This document shows positions 53,292 through 63,496 of a stretch of 64,000 nt of DNA, piece by piece. Position numbers and translations under genes: made by a program. Position 1 is the first letter of the stretch. Each line of letters opens with the position of its first letter. The stretch is from Proteus vulgaris. Lineage in GTDB: Bacteria > Pseudomonadota > Gammaproteobacteria > Enterobacterales > Enterobacteriaceae. Location: positions 3,596,001-3,660,000 of the forward strand of contig NZ_CP137920.1 in NCBI RefSeq assembly GCF_033708015.1, read 5' to 3'. The notes below the pieces were generated by a model. That model was not told the origin of the DNA and searched no databases. It saw only the letters and a list, made by a program, of their open reading frames with translations.

Positions 53292-53546
53292 TTATCCAGC
53301 TAACCCTAATGTCATCATCTCTTTGGCATACACGAGCACCTTATCACCCATCCATCCCATCGTTACTAACAGACAAACAAAAACACCCACAAGTTTTACA
53401 CCGAAAGGTAATGTCTGCTCCTGTACTTGAGTGATGGTTTGTAAAAGACCGATTGCCAACCCGATAAATGTTGCTATTGCAATAGGGGCAGCCGAAAGTA
53501 ATATCACCAAATAAACAGCTTTATTCGCTGCATAGATCATATCCAT
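53292..53546 (-). CDS. spaQ: T3SS export apparatus protein SpaQ/SctS
   Basis: This 84-residue protein has two membrane helices and the FliQ/YscS pattern (GLAIGLLQTITQVQEQTLPFGVKLVGV). Its start overlaps the spaP stop (TAATG). It belongs to the export gate. Confidence 0.94.
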   Translation of the reverse strand: MDMIYAANKAVYLVILLSAAPIAIATFIGLAIGLLQTITQVQEQTLPFGVKLVGVFVCLLVTMGWMGDKVLVYAKEMMTLGLAG

Positions 53547-54205
53547 TAGCTTACCGCCATAAGGTCAAGATATTGATTAATTAATCCCTTAGCGAGAAGA
53601 GTCCAACCATCCATAGCAATAAATAAAATTAATTTTAAAGGTACAGATAATGTTATTGGGCTCATCATCATCATACCTAGAGCTAATAAAATACAGGAAA
53701 CGACCAGGTCAATAACAATAAAAGGTAAATAAAGATAAAAACCAATGATAAAAGCAGATTTTATTTCGCTTAGTGCATAAGCAGGAAGTAACGATAATAA
53801 CGAATTTTCTATATTTTCTTTATCACCATAACTATCTGGTCGATTTCCTTGTGCTTGTTCAAAGAAATCTAATAATTCAGGCTCAGAATATTTGTACAAA
53901 TATCGTTTATATTCTCCCAATGCATTATCTGAAAATTGTTCAATTGAATCAGGGGAAGTCATATCAATTGGGTTTTCAATAAGATATTGATAGGTATTTT
54001 TTGCTATTGGTGTCATTACAAACAGTGCCATCATTAATGCAATCGCATTAAGTACCATATTAGAAGGAACTTGTTGAACCCCTAAAGCATTACGAGTCAT
54101 AACCAACACGATAGAAAATTTTAAATAACATGTCCCCGCGGCAATAATGAAAGGTGCTAATGTAGCTAATGATAGTGTTAAAATAAGTGTTGTTGAACTT
54201 TCCAT
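53546..54205 (-). CDS. spaP: T3SS export apparatus protein SpaP/SctR
   Basis: This 219-residue FliP/YscR-family membrane protein has hydrophobic helices at both ends. Conserved stretches are KFSIVLVMTRNALGVQQVPSNMVLNAIALMMALFVMTPIA and MMMMSPITLSVPLKLILFIAMDGW. It is the pentameric core of the export gate. Confidence 0.95.
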   Translation of the reverse strand: MESSTTLILTLSLATLAPFIIAAGTCYLKFSIVLVMTRNALGVQQVPSNMVLNAIALMMALFVMTPIAKNTYQYLIENPIDMTSPDSIEQFSDNALGEYKRYLYKYSEPELLDFFEQAQGNRPDSYGDKENIENSLLSLLPAYALSEIKSAFIIGFYLYLPFIVIDLVVSCILLALGMMMMSPITLSVPLKLILFIAMDGWTLLAKGLINQYLDLMAVS

Positions 54206-54209
54206 ATCT

Positions 54210-55127
54210 TTAATCTTGCTTTAAATAAGCACGTTGGATTTCAACAGCGAATCGCTCACCAACTTTAATTAACTCCCCTTGAGCAATAGCAATCCCATTA
54301 GCAATTAATGTGATATGACGTAATGCATTATCCGGCAAAGTAATTTGTTGTCCCGGTGATAACTCTTCAATTTGTTCAAGTAACATGGTTTTACTTGTTA
54401 GTAAAAAAGAGAGAGTAACAGGTATAGATTGAATCGCTTTTAACTCTATATTTTTTTGCAATGTAATTTGTGTATCTTCAACTAACTCTTCATGCTCTGT
54501 TTCATGAGTCAATAACTTTTCATCTAAAACCACAGTATTTTCTCCTTCTTGCCATTGATAACGCATCCACGTTTTTTCACCAACAGTAAGTATGAAATCT
54601 ACATTATCAATCAATACAATATCACCCAAAGAGAGCGTTTTTAATAATGAGAATGACACCGTGCTTCTTCCAAACAGAAAGTGAGTAATAGCACTAATTT
54701 TATTTTTTGGTGACAATGCCCATTCATAATTTTTTTGGAAAGAACTAATAAATATGTCACCGAATTCGGTACTAATAACAGGATAGGAAAAATTTTCTTG
54801 TTCTCCTAGGCAGATATTATCAATCATTAAAGACATTGGCTCTTTCGAAAAAGGAAACAATATTTGTGAATATTTTTGTGAGAAAAGCGTACGAAGATAA
54901 ACTTCCGGAACAAGCTCCCAATCTATTTTTTTCTCAGGATAAATTTTATCCATTACTTGGATAACTTGGACAATACCAGTAAATGAACCAAATGTATTAT
55001 TCCCTTTTATTTTAAAATACTGGGCAGAAGAAATAGGTAACCGAGATGTATATAAAGAAGATAGAATATTCATTGAATAACTATCTTCTTTATTATTAAT
55101 ACTATTTTCAGGTTCTAATCTTATCAT
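54210..55127 (-). CDS. spaO: T3SS cytosolic sorting platform protein SpaO/SctQ
   Basis: This 305-residue protein has the SpaO/YscQ layout with a C-terminal SPOA domain (IPVTLSFLLTSKTMLLEQIEELSPGQQITLP, then ITLIANGIAIAQGELIKVGERFAVEI). SPOA domains form pods beneath the export machine. Many homologues also make a short C-terminal product from an internal start; I could not confirm such a site. It overlaps the spaN stop by ATGA. Confidence 0.9.
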   Translation of the reverse strand: MIRLEPENSINNKEDSYSMNILSSLYTSRLPISSAQYFKIKGNNTFGSFTGIVQVIQVMDKIYPEKKIDWELVPEVYLRTLFSQKYSQILFPFSKEPMSLMIDNICLGEQENFSYPVISTEFGDIFISSFQKNYEWALSPKNKISAITHFLFGRSTVSFSLLKTLSLGDIVLIDNVDFILTVGEKTWMRYQWQEGENTVVLDEKLLTHETEHEELVEDTQITLQKNIELKAIQSIPVTLSFLLTSKTMLLEQIEELSPGQQITLPDNALRHITLIANGIAIAQGELIKVGERFAVEIQRAYLKQD

Positions 55128-56419
55128 TTTTTATCTTCTTTATTTTCAGAAGAGGAATCTATCTCATTAACATGCCAATAATTATTGTCACTCTCTAATG
55201 AAAGAGATAATCGTCCTTGATATTGACTAAAACTTTCTAAAGAAGATTGATAGACTCGCCCAGTAGAAGCGATTAGTTGAATTTGTTTATAGACACCAAA
55301 ATTTACCTTCATTTGATGATATTCTTTTCCCCATTTTTTAAAAATATAAGTAATGCTGGGTGGTTGAGATAAGGTAGATACTTTTTTATAAAGTATGCTA
55401 AAGGCAGGGATATCAAGTATTTTTCTGTCAGATACTGGCTCTGATGATATTTTCTGATATTCTGGCATTACGTTATACAAAGGTAATATATCATTGTTTT
55501 TTTCTCTTATTTTTTCTTTATATTTATTTTCTACATGTGAATTTTCATCCTCAATGTTTATTTCAACAGTATTTCTATTTATTTCTTTATTATCTGAAAA
55601 ACTTATTTTTTCAGAGACATTATTATTTCCAATAATCAAACCATCTTTGATATTTTTATTTTTCTCTTTAGTTTCTGAATAACCAATTTCTTCAGATAAT
55701 TTATTATTTTCAATAATCGAGCTATCTTTGGTATTTTTATTTTCAATAGTCATACTATCTTTAGTATTTAACTTATCGTCTTCACGAGGATAATCTTTAC
55801 TCTCAATTTTTTCTTCTTTTTTATCAACAGGGATTTTCTTTTCTATTTTTCGACTAACTTTATTATTTTCAGTAGCAGTTAACTTATTAAATTTTTTATT
55901 GATTTCTTTATTATCCTCAAAATGATTAGGACTTTCACCACAATTCAATTTGAGGTTATTTTCTATGACCATTTTACTAGTGGTCGTGTTTTTTTGACTT
56001 CCATGGTGCAAGACATTTTTTTGTTTTAATGTACTTTCATTTGTAGAAGAATAAATTTGTGAATATATTCTCCTTTGGGTTAATAAAAGCCCTTCTGTGT
56101 TTAAAGAGTCATCTTCTTCGTCTTTTTTATCATCTAATTCTAATTCATCAACGACCTTATCAGATTTAATATTTGTATTTTTTTCTAAACCATCTCTTAA
56201 TTCAGTAGGTCGTTTACAATCAAGATGATAAAAATCATCTAATTTCTGTTTTATTTTACTAAATTCTCCAGGAGATAGTCTGTCTTTTTCAAGATGTAAT
56301 AATTCTATTATTGTAGAAAATGGTGATAATTTTTTAGAATAAACAGTTTTCATATCACTATTTTGATCAGAGCTTAAAATATTATTTAACCTTAAAGTCT
56401 CAATCTTTATGGACATCAT
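55124..56419 (-). CDS. invJ: T3SS needle-length regulator SpaN/InvJ (SctP) with internal repeats
   Basis: This 431-residue protein is in the position of InvJ/SpaN, the needle-length ruler. The N-terminal two thirds are hydrophilic, Lys/Glu/Asn-rich and low in complexity. The last 90 residues (VPLYNVMPEYQK-like region, FSILYKKVSTLSQPPSITYIFKKWG, YQGRLSLSLESDNNYWHV) form a compact domain. Tandem units are visible at residues 218-282 (see 55574-55768). It is longer than Salmonella InvJ (336). It overlaps invI at its start by 20 bases. Confidence 0.8.
   Translation of the reverse strand: MMSIKIETLRLNNILSSDQNSDMKTVYSKKLSPFSTIIELLHLEKDRLSPGEFSKIKQKLDDFYHLDCKRPTELRDGLEKNTNIKSDKVVDELELDDKKDEEDDSLNTEGLLLTQRRIYSQIYSSTNESTLKQKNVLHHGSQKNTTTSKMVIENNLKLNCGESPNHFEDNKEINKKFNKLTATENNKVSRKIEKKIPVDKKEEKIESKDYPREDDKLNTKDSMTIENKNTKDSSIIENNKLSEEIGYSETKEKNKNIKDGLIIGNNNVSEKISFSDNKEINRNTVEINIEDENSHVENKYKEKIREKNNDILPLYNVMPEYQKISSEPVSDRKILDIPAFSILYKKVSTLSQPPSITYIFKKWGKEYHQMKVNFGVYKQIQLIASTGRVYQSSLESFSQYQGRLSLSLESDNNYWHVNEIDSSSENKEDKK
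55574..55768 (-). repeat. Tandem peptide repeats in the ruler protein gene
   Basis: Two adjacent 27-residue units, beginning NTKDSSIIENNK and NIKDGLIIGNNN, share about half of their residues. A short 11-residue unit beginning NTKDSMTIENK precedes them. The DNA keeps visible similarity, so the copy number could vary. Confidence 0.75.
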
Positions 56420-56861
56420 ATAACACCATCTCCTGAATTTCGTTTTGCTCTAATCTTTCAATATATAACTCTTTTTCTCGTATTTTTCTTTCAAGATAAA
56501 GCGTCATTTTATTTTGTTTTTTAATTACTGCATCCCTTTCTTTTTTCAAAAACAGGCTATTTTTTTTTAGTTTTTCTAATTGATACTCTATTTCTTTAAT
56601 TTGAGTACTAACAACATTCAATGAAGATAATATAATCGCTTGTTTACGTTTTTGTTGATTTAAAGAAATAGTCGAATAACTGCCTGCTTTTTCATAAAAA
56701 GGGATCTCTTTTTCTAATGCTGAAGCTAATATGATCTGTTCTTCTTTCTTATTTTCTGCTTCTTTTATTAATTGTTGATGCTTTTGTAGCTCTTTCTCTA
56801 TTCTTTGTTGACGCCTAGCAATAGCATTTATCAAAATTTGCTGATTAAGAGGTAAGCGCAT
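56400..56861 (-). CDS. invI: T3SS stalk protein SpaM/InvI (SctO)
   Basis: This 153-residue protein is almost entirely helical coiled coil (ARRQQRIEKELQKHQQ, and three more heptad blocks), the design of FliJ/SctO stalks that connect the ATPase to the export gate. Position between invC and invJ supports it. The start overlaps the invC stop by 17 bases. Confidence 0.85.
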   Translation of the reverse strand: MRLPLNQQILINAIARRQQRIEKELQKHQQLIKEAENKKEEQIILASALEKEIPFYEKAGSYSTISLNQQKRKQAIILSSLNVVSTQIKEIEYQLEKLKKNSLFLKKERDAVIKKQNKMTLYLERKIREKELYIERLEQNEIQEMVLYDVHKD

Positions 56862-58146
56862 AAAGTTGATTCAGTGTTTGTTGAAAGTCTGCTTTTTCTT
56901 TAAATGACTGAATAAGAAAAGCCTCTATTACTGTTTGCTTATTGACTGCCAGATCATTTAATTCATTCTCTCCCGGACGATACTCACCCAATTCTTGTAA
57001 TTGTTTAATATCTTGCAAACGCATCAACATTTGTCTTATTTTTAATGCCGCATTTTGTTGTTTAGTACTCGTTATTTGCTGAAAAATACGACTCACACTG
57101 CCTAAAATATCAATAGCGGGATAATGGCCTGAAGCCGCTATTTTTCGTGAAAGATAGATATGTCCATCCAAAATAGAACGAATTTCTTCACCTATGGCGT
57201 CTGGTTCATCATCACTTTCAAGTAAAACCGTATAAAACGCCGTAATAGAGCCTTGATGAGTAACTCCTGGTCTTTCTAAAATTGCTGGTAATTTATCAAA
57301 AACAGAAGCTGGATAACCTTTACGAACAGGAAGCTCACCCGCGGTAAGTGCCACATCTCTTAACGCTCTACAGTAACGCGTCATAGAATCAATAAATAAC
57401 ACGACATTTTTGCCTTGTTCTCTGAAATATTCAGCAACCGTAGTAGCAACTAATGCCGCATTACAACGTTCTATTGCTGGCTGATCGGAGGTAGAACAAA
57501 TTAATACCGTTTTTTCGCATCGTTTGTCTTTTTTTAATTCCTCGACAAATTCAGTTACTTCTCGCCCCCTCTCACCAATTAGTCCAATAACAAAAATATC
57601 AGCCTGAGAGAAACGGATAAACATATTCATCAACATGGTTTTACCCGTTCCTGCACTGGCAAAAATTCCCATTCTCTGCCCTAATCCACAGCTTAATAAT
57701 CCATCAACTGCACGAACACCTGACTCAAATACATCTGTAATAGGACGACGATCACTAAATGAGGGAGGATGACCATCAATAGGTAAATAGGAATAGAAAT
57801 TTTCTTTTACCTCTTTTTTATCATTGAAACGTAAGAGATAATTACCTTTAATATCAATCATGCTCCCTAAAATATTAGGACTTAAAGCAACAGAAAAAGC
57901 CTTACCTGTTGGTACTACAATTATTTGCAGAGAATAACCTTGTGAACTCCCCATCATACTTAAAATAGTAATACCATTACGAAAGCCAATCACAATCGCT
58001 TCACCAATAATTTGTCCATTAATAATAGAATCTTTTAATAAACAAATTTCTCCAATAAATACACCACGCAACATCACTTCAAGGATATTGCCTTGTATTC
58101 GTATAGGATGAGCTGCATGATGAAATATTGAAAATTCTTTATTCAT
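56845..58146 (-). CDS. invC: T3SS ATPase InvC/SpaL (SctN)
   Basis: This 433-residue F1-type ATPase has Walker A ASAGTGKT (residues 163-170, catalytic Lys169) and the VLFIDSMTRYCRALRDV Walker B region, plus GLIGERGREV. It unfolds secreted substrates and strips chaperones at the base of the injectisome. The length matches Salmonella InvC (431). It starts 3 bases after the invB stop. Confidence 0.95.
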   Translation of the reverse strand: MNKEFSIFHHAAHPIRIQGNILEVMLRGVFIGEICLLKDSIINGQIIGEAIVIGFRNGITILSMMGSSQGYSLQIIVVPTGKAFSVALSPNILGSMIDIKGNYLLRFNDKKEVKENFYSYLPIDGHPPSFSDRRPITDVFESGVRAVDGLLSCGLGQRMGIFASAGTGKTMLMNMFIRFSQADIFVIGLIGERGREVTEFVEELKKDKRCEKTVLICSTSDQPAIERCNAALVATTVAEYFREQGKNVVLFIDSMTRYCRALRDVALTAGELPVRKGYPASVFDKLPAILERPGVTHQGSITAFYTVLLESDDEPDAIGEEIRSILDGHIYLSRKIAASGHYPAIDILGSVSRIFQQITSTKQQNAALKIRQMLMRLQDIKQLQELGEYRPGENELNDLAVNKQTVIEAFLIQSFKEKADFQQTLNQLYALTS

Positions 58147-58149
58147 TTT

Positions 58150-58563
58150 TTAATTAATAAATTGTTGATGGATACTATTCATCACCTGAAAATATTCGTC
58201 TATTGCTTTTGCCATTGATTCACCATTTTGTAAAGCAATAGGCATAAACGAAGCTCGTAGCTCTAATTCAGATTCTACTTTGACTAAAGCTGGTTGACCT
58301 GGATAAAAACTTTCAGTTTGATTATTAATACTATTTAATAATAATGAAGTGCTGGTTTGTGATAATAAATTTTCATTATATTCACCAAGTACAGACCAGA
58401 TCATTGGAACTTCATCAACAACTAATAAATTTATATCCGGCATGTCTCCCAAGCTAATAGTTATTGTCGAATGATTATCAACAGATTTCCCTTCTGAGAA
58501 TAAATCATTTCTTCCAATCACATTCATTGCATCCATAATTAAATTTGCTAGATCAAAAGACAT
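58150..58563 (-). CDS. invB: T3SS class IB chaperone InvB/Spa15
   Basis: This 137-residue acidic protein is the size of InvB (135) and sits between invA and invC. MSFDLANLIMDAMNVIGRNDL and the strand pattern ISLGDMPDINLLVVDEVPMIWSVLGEY fit the SycE-like fold. Class IB chaperones serve several effectors. No effector gene is in the window. Confidence 0.85.
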   Translation of the reverse strand: MSFDLANLIMDAMNVIGRNDLFSEGKSVDNHSTITISLGDMPDINLLVVDEVPMIWSVLGEYNENLLSQTSTSLLLNSINNQTESFYPGQPALVKVESELELRASFMPIALQNGESMAKAIDEYFQVMNSIHQQFIN

Positions 58564-58571
58564 AACTTCTC

Positions 58572-60677
58572 CTAAATAGATTGTAAAACGTTAATTTCAA
58601 TATCTGATGTGACTTCATCATAAGACAATACAGATAACTGTGGATATTGTGTTTCTATTAATTTTTTAACAAAACGCCTTATATCTATTGCTGTTAAAAA
58701 TAAATAATCTTGTATATATTTAATTTCATCAATAGCAGTAGATATTTTTTCTATTATCATATCAAGTTCAGCCGGTTCTAAGTTTAAAAATGTTCCTGAA
58801 GAACTCTGCCTTATTCCGCCTCGAATTATCTCTTCTATATTATTCGATAAAATAATCACATTAATTTTTCCATCATTTGAAAAGAAGTGGCTAATATAAC
58901 GTGAAAGTAAAGAACGAATATGTTCGGTTAAAAGTACCGGATCTTTCTCTTTACTCCCCCATTGTACTAACCCGCCTATAATTGTTTTTATATTTCTAAT
59001 AGGAATTTTTTCTTGTACTAGGCGTTGTAAGACATCATTAATGCGCTGAATAGAAACTTGTCTATAACATTCTTTTAAAAGTTCTGGTGAGTTTTCCTCT
59101 ATTTTATCAAGAATATTTTTTGTTTCTTGTATCCCAAGAAATTCAACAATGTTAAATGTCATTAAATTAGAGAACCTCTTATAAAAATAAGCCTCTGGTA
59201 ATTCTAATTTATAGCCTAATAATTCAATTTTATCCTTGTCACTTTTATTAACCCAATAATTTTTAACATTATTATCATTTATTTCTATTGTTTTAAAATT
59301 TAAAGATGAAAATTCATCATTAGGGTTTTTCACATGAATTAATGGGAAAGGGCAATCAAACTCATCAGCCTTAACTTCATTTATTAAAATGATGATTTTA
59401 TCATTATCAATATTATCTGAATAATGAATAATAATATCAGGAAGTAATACACCATATTGTAAAATAAATTCTTTTTTTAACCACTTTTCAAAAACCAGTT
59501 TTGAAAGATATATCTTTTTCTTAGAAGAGACAGTAATAATTAAAGGTAATGTTTCTGCTTGAGATAATGTAATATCTTCTTTTAATAAGCTATTCTCAGA
59601 TTCTAACTCATTTTTATTTGAAAATAGATTTGAAATAAGTCCTTTTTTACTATCTGAATCTGAATCACGATCTTCACTCTTATCTTTTTGATTATCCTTT
59701 ATCACTTCTTTTTTATTTACTTTCCATTGCTTTTTAAAGAAATATCCCCCTAATAAAACAGACAGAATAAGAAATACGGGGGTTGGAAATCCAGGTAAAA
59801 AACCAATGATAAAAGCGAGGATCGCTGTCACTAGTAAAGCAAAATCTTGAGCAAGTAGCTCATTCATAATACTAAAACCAAGATTGCTATTCTCACCGCC
59901 AACACGAGTGACAATAAAACCAGCACTAATAGAAATCAGTAATGCCGGGATTTGAGCAACTAGCCCATCACCAATAGTTAAAAGCGTATACGTATGTAGT
60001 GCCTCTGTAATGGAGAGATCCATTTGTGCCATACCAACAGAGATCCCGCCAATTAAGTTAACAAAGATAATCACAATACCAGCAATTGCATCACCTTTAA
60101 TAAACTTCATTGCCCCATCAAAAGAACCATATAACTGACTTTCTTGCCCTAGTTCTTTCCTTCTTATTTTCACTTCTTCGTTATTAATGATGCCTGATTT
60201 TAAATCTGCATCGATGCTCATCTGTTTTCCTGGCATTCCATCCAAAGAAAAACGAGCAGCAACTTCTGCAACTCGTTCTGAACCTTTCGTAATAACTAAA
60301 AATTGTACGATGGTGACGATAGAGAAAACAACAAAACCAACGACGAGATTTTCACCAATAACAAACTCACCAAATGAAGTAATTATTTCCCCAGCATCAG
60401 CATCTAATAATATTAATCGACTTGTACTAATAGAAAGAGCAAGCCTAAAAAGTGTCGTAATAAGCAATAATGCAGGAAACGTCATAAAGTTCAATATACG
60501 AGTAATATAAAATGAACTCATGAAGATAAGTAAAGAAATAGTAATATTGAGCCCAATAAGAAAGTCTACAATATAAGTTGGCAACGGTATAATTAACATC
60601 ATAATAACCAAAATCATAACCGATAATACGATTAATTCTGGTTTGTTTTTTATTGCCAATAGAAATCTATAAATCAT
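58572..60677 (-). CDS. invA: T3SS export gate protein InvA/SctV
   Basis: This 701-residue FHIPEP-family protein has eight hydrophobic segments in the first 330 residues and the loop GKQMSIDADLKSGIINNEEVKIRR. The C-terminal cytosolic domain (about 395-701) forms the nonameric ring. Residues about 325-390 are a Lys/Asp/Ser-rich linker (KEDSDSDSKKG-like) longer than in Salmonella InvA. It starts the block invA-invB-invC-invI-invJ on the minus strand. Confidence 0.95.
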   Translation of the reverse strand: MIYRFLLAIKNKPELIVLSVMILVIMMLIIPLPTYIVDFLIGLNITISLLIFMSSFYITRILNFMTFPALLLITTLFRLALSISTSRLILLDADAGEIITSFGEFVIGENLVVGFVVFSIVTIVQFLVITKGSERVAEVAARFSLDGMPGKQMSIDADLKSGIINNEEVKIRRKELGQESQLYGSFDGAMKFIKGDAIAGIVIIFVNLIGGISVGMAQMDLSITEALHTYTLLTIGDGLVAQIPALLISISAGFIVTRVGGENSNLGFSIMNELLAQDFALLVTAILAFIIGFLPGFPTPVFLILSVLLGGYFFKKQWKVNKKEVIKDNQKDKSEDRDSDSDSKKGLISNLFSNKNELESENSLLKEDITLSQAETLPLIITVSSKKKIYLSKLVFEKWLKKEFILQYGVLLPDIIIHYSDNIDNDKIIILINEVKADEFDCPFPLIHVKNPNDEFSSLNFKTIEINDNNVKNYWVNKSDKDKIELLGYKLELPEAYFYKRFSNLMTFNIVEFLGIQETKNILDKIEENSPELLKECYRQVSIQRINDVLQRLVQEKIPIRNIKTIIGGLVQWGSKEKDPVLLTEHIRSLLSRYISHFFSNDGKINVIILSNNIEEIIRGGIRQSSSGTFLNLEPAELDMIIEKISTAIDEIKYIQDYLFLTAIDIRRFVKKLIETQYPQLSVLSYDEVTSDIEINVLQSI

Positions 60678-60693
60678 AGAGATTATCCATAAA

Positions 60694-61779
60694 TTATTTT
60701 ATATATTTTCTTTGTTGATATTGTTCTAATCGAAGATAGTTATCTATAAATTTTTGCATAATTATTTGGCATTCATCTCTAAAATCATCAGATAAATATA
60801 ATGATTCTGGATATTCATTAAACATTGTTTTTAGGCCTTGTAATAATTTCATTTTTATATTAATAAAATAATTAAGCCATTCATTTTCTAAGAGAGAATT
60901 TAAATATTTTTCCATTTCATCAGGAAATGTCATACCATAAAAAATTATTTGATAAAACTCTTTTTCAGTTATCGTATTTTTTAAATCCTCTACCTCTAAT
61001 TTTTTTATGTTTATTTCTATAAAGCTAGATAAAATACGTAATTTGTTAACTCTCTCAAGCAAATAACCAAACTCTGAACTTTGAGAACAACTTGGCATAA
61101 GTGATTGCATATCACAAATTAAGCTTTGTGTTAAAAAATTTAAAATGATAGTGCACTGTTTAAGATCATATTCTTCAATCCACATTTTAAAAAAATAAAT
61201 AGGTTCAAAATCAAGATTAATATAGCTACGATAAAGGTTTCTTAACGTTGAGGCATCAAGAGAAAGCAGCTTAGCAAATGCTTTTGCTTGTAAAGCAATA
61301 TTAATACCCGCTCGAATTTTCTTTCCATTTTCACCTTCGAGTAGATTATTTATCTCATTCTCAATTCCTGCATTTAATTGCGCACCTAATTTCTTTTTTC
61401 TTAGTAACTCTCGTAAAACCATCACGAGATCACTTTCATCTGGAAAGATTTTACGCAAATATTGGAGCAATTCTTGCAAACTTCGCCCTGATTTTCTAAA
61501 TAACATTATTACTTTATCTAGTTTTTTATCAGCTCCCTCTTCTGCAATATATAATGTGCTTTGCCCTCTATTGGCTTTTTTATCTAATAGCTGACCAAAA
61601 CGTTGTGAAAAAAGAGTAGCAACCATCGACATATCATCAGATATCTCTATTAACTGATTTTGATAATTTTGGTTTTCACTAATTTTAGGTTGTTTATATT
61701 CAGTTTCTTGTTGGCTTTTTTTACTAACATTACTAAGTGCAGACTGTGTTGAGGTTGAGGTGCTAATTGGTCCAATCAT
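60694..61779 (-). CDS. invE: T3SS gatekeeper InvE/MxiC (SctW)
   Basis: This 361-residue helical protein occupies the invE place between invG and invA. It begins with a disordered Ser/Gln-rich region and then has helical bundles (SDDMSMVATLFSQRFGQLL, VMVLRELLRKKKLGAQL). Gatekeepers hold back effector secretion until translocators are placed. The length matches InvE (372). Confidence 0.87.
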   Translation of the reverse strand: MIGPISTSTSTQSALSNVSKKSQQETEYKQPKISENQNYQNQLIEISDDMSMVATLFSQRFGQLLDKKANRGQSTLYIAEEGADKKLDKVIMLFRKSGRSLQELLQYLRKIFPDESDLVMVLRELLRKKKLGAQLNAGIENEINNLLEGENGKKIRAGINIALQAKAFAKLLSLDASTLRNLYRSYINLDFEPIYFFKMWIEEYDLKQCTIILNFLTQSLICDMQSLMPSCSQSSEFGYLLERVNKLRILSSFIEINIKKLEVEDLKNTITEKEFYQIIFYGMTFPDEMEKYLNSLLENEWLNYFINIKMKLLQGLKTMFNEYPESLYLSDDFRDECQIIMQKFIDNYLRLEQYQQRKYIK

Positions 61780-61783
61780 GATA

Positions 61784-63496
61784 TTACCTCATAAAAGCCT
61801 GAAGTTGTTTTAATGCCTGAGACGTTTTTTTATCCATTGGTTCAAATGGATTTTCAGTGATAGAGCCTAAAGATTCAGTTTGCATCTTTTCTAATAAACG
61901 GGGTTGTAGCATAAAAATACGGATCATCTTTTTATTATTATCAGATTCATACCTGAAAGCTCGACCTATTAAAGGAATTGCACTTAGAAAAGGAACTTTA
62001 CTTTCTGCTTTCACATTATCTTCTCGGGTATATCCACCTATTAATAAGCTTCCACCTTCCGAAACACGAGCAACAGTACTAATATTTGTACGATTAATCA
62101 CAGGAAGTTTTTCAACACTTTCATCATTCCCATTGTCATCTTTTTTTTCTGCACCATCTTCAAGATTAATGATCATTTCAATATCTTTATTTGAATCACC
62201 AATACGAGGTAATACACTGATCATCGTGCCAAATGTTGTTGATTCTAATGAAGCAACTCGTTCACCTTTTATTTGAGTATAAAAAGTTGTATTGTTATCA
62301 AAAATAGCAGGGGTATTTTCTTGTGTTAATAACATTGGGCGAGATACCATTTGAGCCTCACCATCTTCACTCAATGCTTTTATTTTACCTAAAAAGTTAA
62401 AACCAGAAGCCGCACTTAAACTTGCTGTGTTAAAAAAGAAGCCGCCTTTGCCAGCGCCATAACTAGCTTGCCAATTAACACCTAAGCTATCAGCTTTATT
62501 TTTAGAGATATCAATTATCCATAATGATAATTCGACTTGTCTTTTCGGTTTATCTAATTGAGCAATAAGTGAACCGATTAATGCCAACCCCTCTCGACTT
62601 GTCTTCACTAAAAGACTGTTTGAACCCGGTAATGGCACTAATTCGACGTTATATTGTCCTATTTTAGTGATAATAGGCGCATTAGTTTCTTCACTATCAT
62701 TTATCGCTTCATCGTATTTCTGACTATCATTATTTTCTAGCGTTTGATGAGGATCTTTCACTGGTCTTGTTATTTCTTTAGAGGGCATAAATAGCTGCTG
62801 TAAGACAGACGTAATACCCGGTAACACGACTTGTTTATCGCGTAAAGTATAAGTTCTATCTTGTACAAAGGTATTTTTTAATGGAAATATCTGTACAAAT
62901 TCATCCCCATAGCGAGAACTCCCCACGGGTACTTGATTATTGGTATTTTCATCAAGTTGCTCTTGTACATCATTATCTAAAAATACAGCTGCGGCTTTAA
63001 CTAATTTAATATAAACAGGAGGGCCAGAAATATAAAAAGTACGTTGATCTCGACCTGCACGTAATGGATAGCGCTGATCATATAATCCTACATCTTGTAA
63101 ATACTCTTTTAGCTCGATTAACCCTATGTTTTTTACCTGAAAGAGTTCCTGTAATATCTCACTGCTCTCATAAATATAGATTGATTTTCCATCATTAAAA
63201 TAGAGCAATGACAACCGTTTCACCATCAATTCAAATGCTTCTTCTGGTGAAGAAATATCAAAATTTCCAGTTATTCTTTCCTTTTTTACAGCATTACTCA
63301 GAATAAAAGGTTTATTTAACTTATCTGATAATACAAGAAAAAATTGTTCTACTCGTGTATCAACAGCAATAAATACATCAGGTTTTTTCACCTGATGTGT
63401 ATAAATAACCTTCCCTTCCGCGGCTTGAATTTGAAAAGAAAAGCTACAACATAGTGCTAGCCCAATAGCACAATAAATTTTATTTTTTATTTTCAT
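61784..63496 (-). CDS. invG: T3SS secretin InvG/MxiD (SctC)
   Basis: This 570-residue outer-membrane secretin starts at the ATG at 63496, giving a signal peptide (MKIKNKIYCAIGLALCCSFS, cleavage near IQAA); a longer frame to 63601 only reads back into invF. N-terminal N0 and N1 domains and the secretin barrel are recognisable (ISTVARVSEGGSLLIGGYTRED, VPFLSAIPLIGRAFRY). Salmonella InvG has 562 residues. The start overlaps invF by 17 bases. Confidence 0.93.
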   Translation of the reverse strand: MKIKNKIYCAIGLALCCSFSFQIQAAEGKVIYTHQVKKPDVFIAVDTRVEQFFLVLSDKLNKPFILSNAVKKERITGNFDISSPEEAFELMVKRLSLLYFNDGKSIYIYESSEILQELFQVKNIGLIELKEYLQDVGLYDQRYPLRAGRDQRTFYISGPPVYIKLVKAAAVFLDNDVQEQLDENTNNQVPVGSSRYGDEFVQIFPLKNTFVQDRTYTLRDKQVVLPGITSVLQQLFMPSKEITRPVKDPHQTLENNDSQKYDEAINDSEETNAPIITKIGQYNVELVPLPGSNSLLVKTSREGLALIGSLIAQLDKPKRQVELSLWIIDISKNKADSLGVNWQASYGAGKGGFFFNTASLSAASGFNFLGKIKALSEDGEAQMVSRPMLLTQENTPAIFDNNTTFYTQIKGERVASLESTTFGTMISVLPRIGDSNKDIEMIINLEDGAEKKDDNGNDESVEKLPVINRTNISTVARVSEGGSLLIGGYTREDNVKAESKVPFLSAIPLIGRAFRYESDNNKKMIRIFMLQPRLLEKMQTESLGSITENPFEPMDKKTSQALKQLQAFMR

